Shown here piece after piece: positions 1 through 8,182 of a DNA stretch of 64,000 bases. Made by a program: the position numbers and the translations under genes. Each line of letters begins with the position of its first letter. Within the stretch, counting starts at the first letter, position 1. Under the pieces are notes generated by a model. That model did no database searches, was not told where the DNA came from, and was given only the letters and a program-made list of their open reading frames with translations. The DNA comes from Dyadobacter arcticus (GTDB lineage: Bacteria > Bacteroidota > Bacteroidia > Cytophagales > Spirosomataceae): contig NZ_JAASQJ010000001.1 of the NCBI RefSeq assembly GCF_011762185.1, positions 1,364,001 to 1,428,000 of the forward strand. Reading direction: 5' to 3'.

Positions 1-1
1 T

Positions 2-979
2 GACTACATTGAAGGAGCTGATCTCTCTCATGTTCCTAAGCCACATTTTCAACTGCTTAAAAATTTTACATTGGGTCAGGCCGTGACCAATATGTCCTTT
101 CTCAAAGTTTCGATTGATTTATATAAGCAGTTAATGGATCGTGGAGTCAATGTTTTCCTGATGAAAGGCGCGCTCTGGGCGTGGATGCTCTATGATAAGC
201 CTGGTTCCAGGGAGTTTGGGGATGTAGATTATTTCGTTGATAAAAAGGACATTACGAAAAGTTTGAGCATTCTGGCGGGCTGCGGTTTTGAACCGGACCC
301 GTATCGGAAGCATTTGATGGAAGAGTCGAACATTTCTCAGCAATACCTGGAAACCGATTACCAGCTTCCAATGCTGCCTACCAGCGAAAGTTCTCTGCGC
401 TCTTTGGAAATTCAGTGGAATTCGAGCTATCCCCGCTATTGTTACGATTTTACCTGGGCGGAACTTTCGAAAGGAATGTTGGAATTTAAAATAGCCAATA
501 CGCATATCAAAGTGCCCGGGATGGAAAATCAACTTCTGATGATGTTGATTCACCACGGCGGCGTTGAGCAATGGGATAAACTGAAATACGTCGCCGATTT
601 TACCCGATTACTTCTGAAATATGGTCATTCACTAGATTGGGATTATATCAGTGATGTAACCAAAGCCAAAGGTTTTCATCGATTATTATTGGAATCCCTC
701 GGTATGGTTAAGGCGTTAACAGATTCCGATTATTTCGTGAACATACGGGATAGTAGAAACCAGCATTACCCTTCCAATTCATTTTTAAAAGCTATTACCG
801 ATCATTGGGAAAACACACGTGAACTGCCGGAGACGAAGACCTGGCGGATTTTTCGATACAATATGATTTATCGGGATGGTTGGAAATTTAAATTTTTAAT
901 AGCGTTCGCACACTTAAATTACTTCGCGCATTGGAAACTCATCCTGAATAAATTTTTCTGGTATCGAAGAAACCGTTAA
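2..979 (+). CDS. Nucleotidyltransferase family protein, 5' end outside window
   Basis: The reading frame is open from base 2, so the gene starts before the window; the TTG at base 71 is an internal codon, not a convincing start. The visible 325 or so residues resemble the uncharacterised nucleotidyltransferase family NTP_transf_5: a helical lead-in, then FLMKGALWAWMLY followed by SREFGDVDYFV, which carries the D-x-D metal-binding pair of the polymerase-beta-type fold. Such proteins are often found near polysaccharide or lanthipeptide-like loci, but the substrate is unknown. The stop codon overlaps the convergent aldose epimerase stop. Assignment to the family is by motif only. Confidence 0.75.
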   Translation, partial: DYIEGADLSHVPKPHFQLLKNFTLGQAVTNMSFLKVSIDLYKQLMDRGVNVFLMKGALWAWMLYDKPGSREFGDVDYFVDKKDITKSLSILAGCGFEPDPYRKHLMEESNISQQYLETDYQLPMLPTSESSLRSLEIQWNSSYPRYCYDFTWAELSKGMLEFKIANTHIKVPGMENQLLMMLIHHGGVEQWDKLKYVADFTRLLLKYGHSLDWDYISDVTKAKGFHRLLLESLGMVKALTDSDYFVNIRDSRNQHYPSNSFLKAITDHWENTRELPETKTWRIFRYNMIYRDGWKFKFLIAFAHLNYFAHWKLILNKFFWYRRNR

Positions 980-1923
980 ACGAGCGTAACCGTAATTTTC
1001 CCCTCAATGACATCTCCGGTTCCAAGAATGTTGAGTCCATCACCCGAATTAAAAGAGTCGACATTGGCGGTCAGAGGTTCAATGGCAACGCAGTCTCTCG
1101 CAGGAGGTGTGTATAAAACCAGATAATTGAACTTACCCTCACCAGCCTCTTGGTCAATCCTCAATGTGACATGCTGGTTTTCGGAAATTAATTCTGTAAC
1201 TGCGTTGCTGCTTCCGTTATCAACGATAAAGCAATTATCAAAGGCCTTGCGGTAAAGCAGCGTCGGCCTTTCCAGGAAAAAAGGTTCTTTGCCAATTGGG
1301 ATCTGATTGGAATCAAAGGCCACAATCTGGCTGGACGGGATACTAATTTTCCAGGCGTCGGTCTGTTCATCGCCAAGGACGAAATAGGGATGCCATCCAA
1401 ACATAACAGGACAAAGTTCTGAGCCAATATTCTTCGCGTGATATTCTAATGTAAACCTACCATCTGAATGAAGGCTATATTTTACCGAGAACCACACCGA
1501 AAATGGGTAGCCGGCGGACTTCTCAATGTTATATGAAAGCGTTATTGAGGCATGGTCTGGCTCAATCGATTGTTCACCAATCACAAACGGTTTTTTCCTG
1601 ACAAGACCGTGGATCGCATTCAGGCCGCCGGTTTCATTATTTTCCAATTGATACTCTTTGCCCAGGAACTTATACTTTCCATTGGGAATGCGGCTGGCAA
1701 ATGGGAATAGTAATTCATTTGCACTTTGCGTGTCGTCAACCAGGGATTGGGGGGTAGGAGGGCTTTTTAAGATGGAAAATAGTGTCAGGTTTTTGCGCAG
1801 GGAAAGTTGACGGACGATCCCGCCTAGTTCTGGAATGATAACGCATCTGTTTTCGGTGGTACTTTCGTGGATAACGTATTCGGTTAGATCTCCAAATTGT
1901 TGTTTGAAAATTTCAAATGGCAT
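976..1923 (-). CDS. Aldose 1-epimerase (GalM-like)
   Basis: 315 residues, the usual length for the aldose epimerase (mutarotase) superfamily, which interconverts alpha and beta anomers of free sugars. The family landmarks are in order: Arg78 in FASRIPNG, His105 in NAIHG, His178 in GWHPYF and the catalytic Glu282 in VAIEPLTANVDS. There is no signal peptide, so it should act in the cytoplasm. It is the last gene before a convergent neighbour (4-base overlap) and is separated from ftsH by a terminator. The exact sugar cannot be read from sequence; other family members act on hexose 6-phosphates. Confidence 0.88.
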   Translation of the reverse strand: MPFEIFKQQFGDLTEYVIHESTTENRCVIIPELGGIVRQLSLRKNLTLFSILKSPPTPQSLVDDTQSANELLFPFASRIPNGKYKFLGKEYQLENNETGGLNAIHGLVRKKPFVIGEQSIEPDHASITLSYNIEKSAGYPFSVWFSVKYSLHSDGRFTLEYHAKNIGSELCPVMFGWHPYFVLGDEQTDAWKISIPSSQIVAFDSNQIPIGKEPFFLERPTLLYRKAFDNCFIVDNGSSNAVTELISENQHVTLRIDQEAGEGKFNYLVLYTPPARDCVAIEPLTANVDSFNSGDGLNILGTGDVIEGKITVTLV

Positions 1924-1961
1924 GATTGTGCAGTTAGGTTTTGATAGGATTGTAAAAATAA

Positions 1962-1989
1962 TAGCCGGACAATGATTACTGTCCGGCTA
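1962..1989 (-). terminator. Rho-independent terminator of ftsH
   Basis: A perfect 10-bp stem (TAGCCGGACA with TGTCCGGCTA) around an 8-base loop lies just beyond the ftsH stop. Read on the minus strand it is followed by a U-rich tract (TATTATTTTTAC). Confidence 0.8.
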
Positions 1990-2019
1990 CCCTCAATATT
2001 ATATTCCAATTACAAATGT

Positions 2020-4077
2020 CTATTCGTTAGAAGCTCCTTTTTCCGCCTCAGCCAATTCTTCCTCCTTTTTTTCTTTCTCCAAAGTTTGCTTCACCACTTC
2101 TTCGTGAATGGCAGCTTCCTCATTAGAGCGACGGTTTATATAAGCCTGATAGCTGGTTTCCTTTTCATAAGGACGTTTGCCAATCAATTTTTCAAGATCA
2201 CTTTGGAACAGAATTTCTTTTTCAAGCAATTCCTTTGCTAGTACTTCCAGTGCCTCACGTTTTTCAATCAGCAAATTCTTTACAAATTGATAGGCCTGAT
2301 CAACCAGTTTTCTAACCTCTTCGTCAATCGCTTGCGAAGTCGATTCGGAATATGGTTTTGTGAATGCGTAGTCGCTTTGCTTGGAATCGTAAAAGGAGAT
2401 ATTCCCGATTCGATCGTTCATACCGTACATGGTAACCATGCTGTAAGCCACTTTGGTGACGCGTTCAAGGTCACTTAGCGCACCGGTTGAAATTTTTCCA
2501 AAAACAACATCCTCAGCTGCACGGCCACCCAGGGTCATGCACATTTCATCAAAAAGTTGTTCCGTACGATACAGATACTGTTCTCTTGGCAAGTACTGCG
2601 CGTAGCCTAATGCAGCGACACCTCGGGGAACAATGGATACTTTAACCAACGGATCCGCATGTTCCAGAAACCATCCAGCCACTGCATGACCAGCCTCGTG
2701 GTATGCAACAATTTGTTTTTCCTCAGGTGAAATGAGCTTGTTTTTCTTTTCCAAACCACCGATTACACGGTCCATTGCATCCTGGAAATCCTGCATGGTC
2801 ACCTCGTCGCGGTTACGACGGGCGGCAATGAGCGCAGCCTCATTACAAACATTTGCTATTTCAGCTCCTGCAAAACCAGGAGTTTGTGATGACAACTTTT
2901 GAATGTTAACATCCGTTGACAATTTCAGAGGTTTCAAATGCACTTTGAAAATTGCCTCACGACCAATTACATCCGGTTTATCAACTGAAATTTGTCTGTC
3001 GAAACGGCCTGGACGAAGCAACGCTGGGTCAAGTACATCTGGACGGTTTGTAGCAGCAACAATGATAATTCCTGAATCTGTCGCGAAACCATCCATTTCA
3101 ACCAATAATGAGTTCAATGTATTTTCACGCTCATCATTCGATCCGGGCATTGCACCACGTCCACGTGAACGTCCTACTGCATCGATCTCATCGATAAAAA
3201 TGATACAAGGTGCTTTTTCTTTGGCTTGCTTAAACAAATCCCGAACACGTGCAGCACCTACACCAACAAACATTTCGACAAAATCGGAACCTGAAAGTGA
3301 AAAGAACGGAACACCTGCTTCCCCTGCAACAGCCTTGGCGAGCAATGTTTTACCTGTCCCGGGAGGGCCAACCAGCAATGCACCTTTCGGAATTTTCGCA
3401 CCTAATTTCTTAAACTTATCAGGGCTTTGCAGATATTCAACAATTTCCTTGATCTCCTCTTTTGCCTCATCTAAGCCTGCAACATCATTGAATGTAATCT
3501 TAACCTTATTTTCAGCATCAAACAACGTTGCCCTTGAACGGCCAATGTTGAATATCTGGCCACCTGGGCCAACTCCTCCGGACATTCTGCCGAGAATAAA
3601 ATACATAACCAGTATCATTACAATGAAAAAGCCCCAGGTTCCGAGGAAGCTGGTCCAGTCATTGCGGGTATCTACTACGAAGGGAACTTTGTCATCATCA
3701 GGAATTTTCTCCTGCATCTTGTCAAAATCCTTTTTGAATGTTTCTGCTGAGGTTACCTGGAATTGATAGTGAGAAGCATTTTCACCGCCAAAATAATTGT
3801 TTTCTTTGGCAACGACTTTATGTTTATCCTGGGTAAGTGCCTCAGGTTTCAGGGTTATTTCAACAGACTTATCATTTACAATGGTTACTCTCTCCACCTC
3901 TTTCTCAACCATCATCTTTTCGAAACGTTTTTGAGTTGTTTCGCGAATCGTTGATGTTCTGTTTAAATAGGTTATTCCAAGTATAGTGGCGATCAAAGCA
4001 GCTATTATCCAGCCTTGATATCCCTTTTGAGGACTTTTTGGACTGAGCGGCCCTCTTTTGTTATCGTTTTCGGACAT
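2020..4077 (-). CDS. ftsH: ATP-dependent zinc metalloprotease FtsH
   Basis: Membrane-anchored AAA+ protease that degrades misfolded or regulatory membrane and cytosolic proteins. With the start at the ATG at 4077 it has 685 residues: a first membrane segment about residues 23-37, a periplasmic domain, a second membrane helix about 147-163, then the AAA module with Walker A GPPGTGKT (237-244), Walker B IIFIDEID (about 292-299), the arginine-finger region [20 protein letters not shown], and the zinc site HEAGH (460-464). The frame is open 13 codons further to an ATG at 4116, but MSENDNKRG is the more natural N-terminus ahead of the first membrane helix. It lies 71 bases downstream of rsfS and is probably co-transcribed. 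Confidence 0.97.
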   Translation of the reverse strand: MSENDNKRGPLSPKSPQKGYQGWIIAALIATILGITYLNRTSTIRETTQKRFEKMMVEKEVERVTIVNDKSVEITLKPEALTQDKHKVVAKENNYFGGENASHYQFQVTSAETFKKDFDKMQEKIPDDDKVPFVVDTRNDWTSFLGTWGFFIVMILVMYFILGRMSGGVGPGGQIFNIGRSRATLFDAENKVKITFNDVAGLDEAKEEIKEIVEYLQSPDKFKKLGAKIPKGALLVGPPGTGKTLLAKAVAGEAGVPFFSLSGSDFVEMFVGVGAARVRDLFKQAKEKAPCIIFIDEIDAVGRSRGRGAMPGSNDERENTLNSLLVEMDGFATDSGIIIVAATNRPDVLDPALLRPGRFDRQISVDKPDVIGREAIFKVHLKPLKLSTDVNIQKLSSQTPGFAGAEIANVCNEAALIAARRNRDEVTMQDFQDAMDRVIGGLEKKNKLISPEEKQIVAYHEAGHAVAGWFLEHADPLVKVSIVPRGVAALGYAQYLPREQYLYRTEQLFDEMCMTLGGRAAEDVVFGKISTGALSDLERVTKVAYSMVTMYGMNDRIGNISFYDSKQSDYAFTKPYSESTSQAIDEEVRKLVDQAYQFVKNLLIEKREALEVLAKELLEKEILFQSDLEKLIGKRPYEKETSYQAYINRRSNEEAAIHEEVVKQTLEKEKKEEELAEAEKGASNE

Positions 4078-4148
4078 TCTTTGTTTTAAATTAAGAGGAA
4101 ATATAATAAACAACATTTCCGGTACGGTGAATGTTCACCCGCCGGCCC

Positions 4149-4532
4149 TTATACCACGGAATCTTCCAGGTATGTTACCACCGCATCTCCCCAAAGTTCT
4201 TCCAGATCGTAATGCTTGCGGCGCTCTTTATTAAATATGTGAGCTACAACGTCCACATAATCAATTAAAATCCATTCCCCGTTTGCCTTTCCTTCTTTTT
4301 GCCAAGGCTCGGTTTTGGACATTTTATATACTTCATCTTCGACCGAATTGGCCAAAGCATCGATCTGAGTGTCGGAGTTACCCGAACAGATTACGAAAAA
4401 ATCGGTTATTGAATTTTTTACTTTTCGGAGGTCGAGAATTGCAATGTCCAAGCCTTTCTTTTCTGTCATTCCTTTTGCGACCAGCTCGGAGAGATCTTTT
4501 GAGGATAGTTCTTTATTTTTGCGTTCTTTCAT
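4149..4532 (-). CDS. rsfS: Ribosome silencing factor RsfS
   Basis: 127 residues, typical of the RsfS/Iojap/YbeB family, which binds ribosomal protein L14 (uL14) and blocks joining of the 30S and 50S subunits in starvation. The family signatures LDLRKVKNSITDFFVICSGNS and GEWILIDYVDVVAHIF are intact. It is the first gene of an rsfS-ftsH pair and is transcribed divergently from birA; only 43 bases separate the two starts, so their promoters must overlap. Confidence 0.96.
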   Translation of the reverse strand: MKERKNKELSSKDLSELVAKGMTEKKGLDIAILDLRKVKNSITDFFVICSGNSDTQIDALANSVEDEVYKMSKTEPWQKEGKANGEWILIDYVDVVAHIFNKERRKHYDLEELWGDAVVTYLEDSVV

Positions 4533-4575
4533 GCGTAGTTAATTCCTTTCTAAACCCTAAAGTAAAGTAAAAAAA

Positions 4576-5343
4576 TTGTACAACTCTATACAAGATACGC
4601 TAATAATCGGTAAAAAAGTTATCTATCTGCCATCTTGTCACTCAACAAACGACATAGCGGCTGAAATAGTGCACGCGGGTTTATTCACCGAAGGTACTGT
4701 TGTCATAACCGATAATCAGCTAAAAGGAAGAGGGCAAAGAGGTACTACCTGGGTCGCAAATCCGGGAGAAAATCTGACCTTTTCAATCATACTTACACCT
4801 GAATTTTTACCTGTTTCAGATCAATTTTTAATTAGTCAGATAACGGCATTGGCTATCAGGTCCTATGTGCATAATTATATAGAGAATGTAAGAGTTAAAT
4901 GGCCAAATGACATTCTAGCCAATAAAAAAAAAATATGCGGTATCCTGATTGAAAATGGTATTCAGGGGATGAAACTAAAAAGTTCTGTAATCGGAATTGG
5001 TCTCAATGTTAACCAATTAGATTTTAAAGAAGATAGGGCTACATCATTATCATTGGAAACCGGCGTACCGTTCGCACTGCCGGATGAGTTTCAAAAGCTA
5101 TTAGGCTTTTTAGATAAATATTACGTTCGCTTACGCCAAAAGTCCTTTAACCAAGCCATTAGAGCAGAATATCTAAGCCAGCTTCACGGTTACGGGAAGG
5201 AATTAGAATTCATATATGAAAATAAAGCCAGGCGAGGGACTATTGCTTATGTAAGCAGTGAGGGCCTACTTGGCCTCAATTTATCAGACCAGGATGAAGT
5301 ATTAGAGCTGGGATTGAAACAAATTCAATGGTTAATCAACTAA
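4576..5343 (+). CDS. birA: Biotin-[acetyl-CoA-carboxylase] ligase, catalytic form without HTH
   Basis: Attaches biotin to the carrier domain of biotin-dependent carboxylases through biotinyl-5'-AMP. The 255 residues cover only the catalytic and C-terminal domains; there is no N-terminal winged helix, so this form cannot act as the BirA repressor. Motifs: CHSTNDIA, the biotinyl-AMP loop GRGQRGTTW, VKWPNDI with CGILIEN, and GIGLNVNQ. The start is TTG at 4576: an in-frame stop at 4558 leaves no ATG upstream. The last 12 bases overlap the convergent TMEM220-like gene. Confidence 0.93.
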   Translation: MYNSIQDTLIIGKKVIYLPSCHSTNDIAAEIVHAGLFTEGTVVITDNQLKGRGQRGTTWVANPGENLTFSIILTPEFLPVSDQFLISQITALAIRSYVHNYIENVRVKWPNDILANKKKICGILIENGIQGMKLKSSVIGIGLNVNQLDFKEDRATSLSLETGVPFALPDEFQKLLGFLDKYYVRLRQKSFNQAIRAEYLSQLHGYGKELEFIYENKARRGTIAYVSSEGLLGLNLSDQDEVLELGLKQIQWLIN

Positions 5344-5679
5344 TGGTGCCTGCCCCCATTTTCCCAGTATGATCATGACGATCGCACAAATTCCTAAGCC
5401 TAGCGATTCCCGGGCAAGTTCAATGTTCAAACTCCTCATGGCAGCTTCGCCAAAAAAGATTCCCTCAAATTCCGGTGGCCATTGCAGGACACCCGCAATA
5501 ATGTAGCCTGCTGCAAGTACATAAAATACCCAACTCGGCCATAACCCTCTGATGCTCATAAAGCAAGCAAGAGCAGCAAAACTGTAAACACCAATCCAAA
5601 TTCCTGAATCCGGATCATTCAATTGGAAATATGCGAATATGACAAAAATGATTCCGAAAGCGATTTTGAAAAGTTTCAT
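5332..5679 (-). CDS. TMEM220-family small membrane protein
   Basis: 115 residues with about four hydrophobic segments and the pattern AYFQLNDPDSGIWIGVY near the N-terminus, which matches the transmembrane family 220 proteins of bacteria and animals. The function is unknown. The 3' end overlaps birA by 12 bases tail to tail. It follows a TPR lipoprotein gene on the same strand at a distance of 89 bases. Confidence 0.75.
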   Translation of the reverse strand: MKLFKIAFGIIFVIFAYFQLNDPDSGIWIGVYSFAALACFMSIRGLWPSWVFYVLAAGYIIAGVLQWPPEFEGIFFGEAAMRSLNIELARESLGLGICAIVMIILGKWGQAPLVD

Positions 5680-5768
5680 GATGTCAGGGTCATTTAATAT
5701 TAGAATGTATTGGATAATAAGTCTTGATAGGATTGTTATTTACTTTGAACGATGTGATTCTTCGAAAA

Positions 5769-6470
5769 TTATTGGCAAAACTGAGCCAGCGCAGATCCTG
5801 CATCCTGATATCCTAGACTAAGCGCCTGCTTCAAATTCGAGCATCCAAGATCCTTTTCTCCATTATACCATTGCGCCAGCCCAAGACCATAAAAGGCCTT
5901 ACCATACTGGCCGTCCAGCCGGACTGTTTGTCTGAAAGCCAGCGCCGACTTATCATATTCTTTCAACTTGTAATAGGTGAAACCCAGGTTATACCAGGCC
6001 AATTTATTGTCCACGTCCAATTTTGTGGCCCTTTCAAAGTCTGTAATCGCATCAGGGAGCTTTTCCATGAGCACCAGCAACTGGCCTCTGTTCAAGAATA
6101 TATCGGCAGTATCGGGAGCCAGAGAAGCAGATTTGTTATAGTCCGAAAATGCAGAATCCAACCGATTTTCGTCTTTATACAATAATGCGCGGTTAAAGTA
6201 GGGACGATATGAGGATGGCTGCAACCTGATCGCTTGGGCAAAATCAAGAAGCGCATTGGGAAATTCTTTTAACTCATAATAAGCAACGCCTCTCAAGTTA
6301 AAGGCCTCGGCATTTTCGGTCTTTTTTTCAATGGCCTGATTGATGAATTCTATGGCTTCACGCGATTTTCCTTCCTGCATTAATTGCTTGCCTTTCTTCA
6401 AAAAAGCATCCGAAGATTGGGAGCACGAAACGATGAGAAACAGGAAAAATAAAAAAATAAATCGGGGCAT
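5769..6470 (-). CDS. Tetratricopeptide-repeat lipoprotein
   Basis: 233 residues. The N-terminus is a lipoprotein signal: a hydrophobic run then IVSC, with Cys16 as the predicted lipidated residue. The rest is about five or six TPR units (for example AEAFNLRGVAYYELKEFPNALLDFAQAI and LAWYNLGFTYYKLKEYDKSALAFRQTV). It is likely anchored in the outer or inner membrane facing the periplasm and probably acts as a protein-interaction scaffold. Nothing in the neighbourhood identifies the partner. Confidence 0.85.
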   Translation of the reverse strand: MPRFIFLFFLFLIVSCSQSSDAFLKKGKQLMQEGKSREAIEFINQAIEKKTENAEAFNLRGVAYYELKEFPNALLDFAQAIRLQPSSYRPYFNRALLYKDENRLDSAFSDYNKSASLAPDTADIFLNRGQLLVLMEKLPDAITDFERATKLDVDNKLAWYNLGFTYYKLKEYDKSALAFRQTVRLDGQYGKAFYGLGLAQWYNGEKDLGCSNLKQALSLGYQDAGSALAQFCQ

Positions 6471-6532
6471 ATCGCTTCACTGCTAGTTGATTCGCACAAA
6501 AGTAAGTTGAAACGTTAAATGAATGTTTTCTT

Positions 6533-6559
6533 TTTGTGAATAAAATGTCCATATCTTTG
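6533..6559 (+). promoter_or_regulatory. Bacteroidota-type promoter of the SRP RNA
   Basis: TTTG at 6533-6536 and TATCTTTG at 6552-6559 match the -33 and -7 (TAnnTTTG) elements used by the Bacteroidota primary sigma factor. Spacing is 15 bases, shorter than usual. The -7 box ends 5 bases before the mature SRP RNA end. Confidence 0.7.
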
Positions 6560-6564
6560 CACCC

Positions 6565-6655
6565 GGCAAATCGGAACTACCAGCTCCTTCCGAATCCCCC
6601 AGGTCCTGACGGAAGCAAGGGTAGGTGGTCGATGCGGTGAGATTCTCGGTTTGCC
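6565..6655 (+). ncRNA. ffs: Signal recognition particle RNA, small bacterial (4.5S) type
   Basis: The ends GGCAAA and TTTGCC pair, and the centre carries the conserved Ffh-binding domain: AGGTCC, the apical loop, then GGAAGCA and AGG. This RNA binds Ffh and targets nascent membrane and secreted proteins to FtsY. The apical loop reads C-TGAC-G, a URRC-type tetraloop rather than the common GGAA (GNRA) loop of E. coli. A run of seven T follows at 6656-6662 and would serve as terminator. No protein reading frame over this stretch is credible. Confidence 0.93.
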
Positions 6656-6693
6656 TTTTTTTATTTCCTTCCTGCTGTATTCTTCTCATTCTT

Positions 6694-6723
6694 TTTGCTT
6701 TTGACCAGGGTTTTCTACTTTTG
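6694..6723 (+). promoter_or_regulatory. Promoter of the transaldolase gene
   Basis: TTTG (6694-6697) and TACTTTTG (6716-6723) are separated by 18 bases, a close fit to the Bacteroidota consensus. The GTG codon at 6723 sits in the -7 box, which argues that translation starts at the ATG at 6753. Confidence 0.65.
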
Positions 6724-6752
6724 TGGAATATTCTAACCAATACATTCCCAAT

Positions 6753-7409
6753 ATGAAATTTTTTATTGATACAGCTAACCTGAATGATATTCGGGAAGCA
6801 CAAGCACTTGGCGTTTTAGATGGTGTTACTACAAATCCATCATTAATGGCTAAGGAAGGGATTACTGGTAAGGATAATATAATGCGGCATTATAAAGCTA
6901 TTTGTGATATTGTGGATGGCGACGTAAGTGCCGAAGTGATATCTATTGATTTGGAAGGCATGATTCGTGAAGGTGAAGAACTGGTTGAAATTGATGACAA
7001 GATTGTTGTAAAGATCCCCATGACAAAAGAGGGTGTAAAAGCACTCAAATATTTTTCTGGAAAAGGCATCCGCACAAATTGCACATTGATATTCTCCGCC
7101 GGTCAGGCTCTTTTGGCTGCAAAGGCAGGCGCAACTTACGTATCTCCCTTTATCGGCAGACTTGATGATATTTCCACAGACGGTATCGCGCTGATTGAGC
7201 AAATACTATTAATTTATAGAAATTACGGATTTGATACACAGGTACTTGCAGCTTCTGTCCGTCACCCAATGCATATTATCCAATGTGCCGAAGTTGGTGC
7301 AGATGTGATGACCGGACCTTTGAACGTGATGGAAGCATTGCTGAAACATCCGCTAACAGATCTTGGTCTTGAGAAATTCCTTGCCGATTACAACAAAGGA
7401 AATTCTTAA
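6753..7409 (+). CDS. tal: Transaldolase, small TalC/Fsa-type
   Basis: 218 residues from the ATG at 6753 ([10 protein letters not shown]). It belongs to the small decameric transaldolase / fructose-6-phosphate aldolase family of the non-oxidative pentose phosphate pathway. The Schiff-base lysine is Lys87 in VVKIP, and VTTNPSL and SPFIGRLDD are present. The active-site residue after VSA is Glu61 (SAEVIS), and the later position is Phe (SPF). From what is known of the family, E. coli FsaA has Gln and Tyr at these places and true transaldolases have Glu and Phe, so transaldolase activity is the better call. It has its own promoter just upstream. Confidence 0.92.
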   Translation: MKFFIDTANLNDIREAQALGVLDGVTTNPSLMAKEGITGKDNIMRHYKAICDIVDGDVSAEVISIDLEGMIREGEELVEIDDKIVVKIPMTKEGVKALKYFSGKGIRTNCTLIFSAGQALLAAKAGATYVSPFIGRLDDISTDGIALIEQILLIYRNYGFDTQVLAASVRHPMHIIQCAEVGADVMTGPLNVMEALLKHPLTDLGLEKFLADYNKGNS

Positions 7410-7430
7410 TTCACCCGGTAGTCTTATTAA

Positions 7431-8114
7431 ATGCTTATGACCGAGTCGACGGAGCCAATAATCATACTGGAAAGGGCAGATATTTATCAGGGTGACCGGC
7501 CTGTTCTGAACGATGTGCATTTTGATATCAGCAAAGGCGAATTCGTTTATCTGATCGGTCGTACCGGCAGTGGAAAGAGTTCTCTTTTAAAAACGCTCTA
7601 CGCTGATTTGTGGTTGCACACAGGCTCTGCGAAAGTGGCTGGTTATGAGTTGCATAACATTAAAAGGATTGACGTTCCATTCCTGCGCAGGAGGATCGGT
7701 ATCGTTTTTCAAGATTTTCAATTGCTTTCAGACCGTTCAGTAGAGGATAACCTATCATTTGTACTCCGCGCAACAGGCTGGGAACAGCAGGCGAAAATAT
7801 CGAAGCGAATTGCCGAGGTTTTAATGCAGGTCGGATTGGGTACCGCACAAAAGCGAATGCCCCATCAATTATCCGGCGGTGAGCAGCAGCGTGTCGTTAT
7901 CGCCAGGGCAATGCTGAATGAGCCCGCCATACTCCTCGCTGATGAGCCAACAGGTAACCTTGATCCGGAAGTAGGTGATCAGATTATGCAGGTTTTTAGG
8001 ACCATTAACAATGCCGGAACCGCTATTTTGATGGCAACTCACAATCATGACTTCCTCAAACGCTTTCCGGCTCGTGTCTTGAAATGTGAAAATGGGGGGG
8101 TAACGATCATTTAG
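7431..8114 (+). CDS. ftsE: ABC transporter ATP-binding protein FtsE-like
   Basis: 227 residues with a complete ABC ATPase core: Walker [11 protein letters not shown]-loop FQDFQLL, signature LSGGEQQRV, Walker [13 protein letters not shown] and H-loop THNHD. The short length and the GNLDPE stretch fit FtsE, which with FtsX controls peptidoglycan hydrolases at the septum. ftsX is not in this window; LolD/MacB-type exporters share the motifs, so the FtsE assignment is likely rather than certain. The start may be either of two ATG codons (7431 or 7437). It ends just before a long perfect inverted repeat. Confidence 0.85.
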   Translation: MLMTESTEPIIILERADIYQGDRPVLNDVHFDISKGEFVYLIGRTGSGKSSLLKTLYADLWLHTGSAKVAGYELHNIKRIDVPFLRRRIGIVFQDFQLLSDRSVEDNLSFVLRATGWEQQAKISKRIAEVLMQVGLGTAQKRMPHQLSGGEQQRVVIARAMLNEPAILLADEPTGNLDPEVGDQIMQVFRTINNAGTAILMATHNHDFLKRFPARVLKCENGGVTII

Positions 8115-8120
8115 ATTTTA

Positions 8121-8174
8121 ACTTATAAACACGGAAAGCGGCACATTTTTGTGCCGCTTTCCGTGTTTATAAGT
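8121..8174. terminator. Perfect 24-bp inverted repeat between convergent ftsE and porX
   Basis: Arms 8121-8144 and 8151-8174 are exact reverse complements over 24 bases, with the 6-base loop ATTTTT. The arm begins ACTTATAAACACGG and ends AAGCGGCAC. It sits 6 bases after the ftsE stop and 8 bases before the porX stop, so it most likely ends transcription of both genes. There is no strong T-run outside the stem. Confidence 0.75.
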
Positions 8175-8182
8175 CTTTCCAA

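Noticed and set aside
2903-3766. A 287-codon open frame on the plus strand inside ftsH.
   Set aside because: It is antisense to the highly conserved FtsH ATPase core, has no family-like sequence and no promoter; codon structure of ftsH explains it.
6723-6752. GTG at 6723 as the transaldolase start.
   Set aside because: It lies inside the -7 promoter box and adds ten residues unlike the family; the ATG at 6753 gives the standard MKFFIDTA start.
6483-6803. An open frame of 106 codons on the minus strand across the SRP RNA and the transaldolase promoter.
   Set aside because: The region is fully explained by a structured RNA and promoter elements; the predicted protein has no recognisable features.
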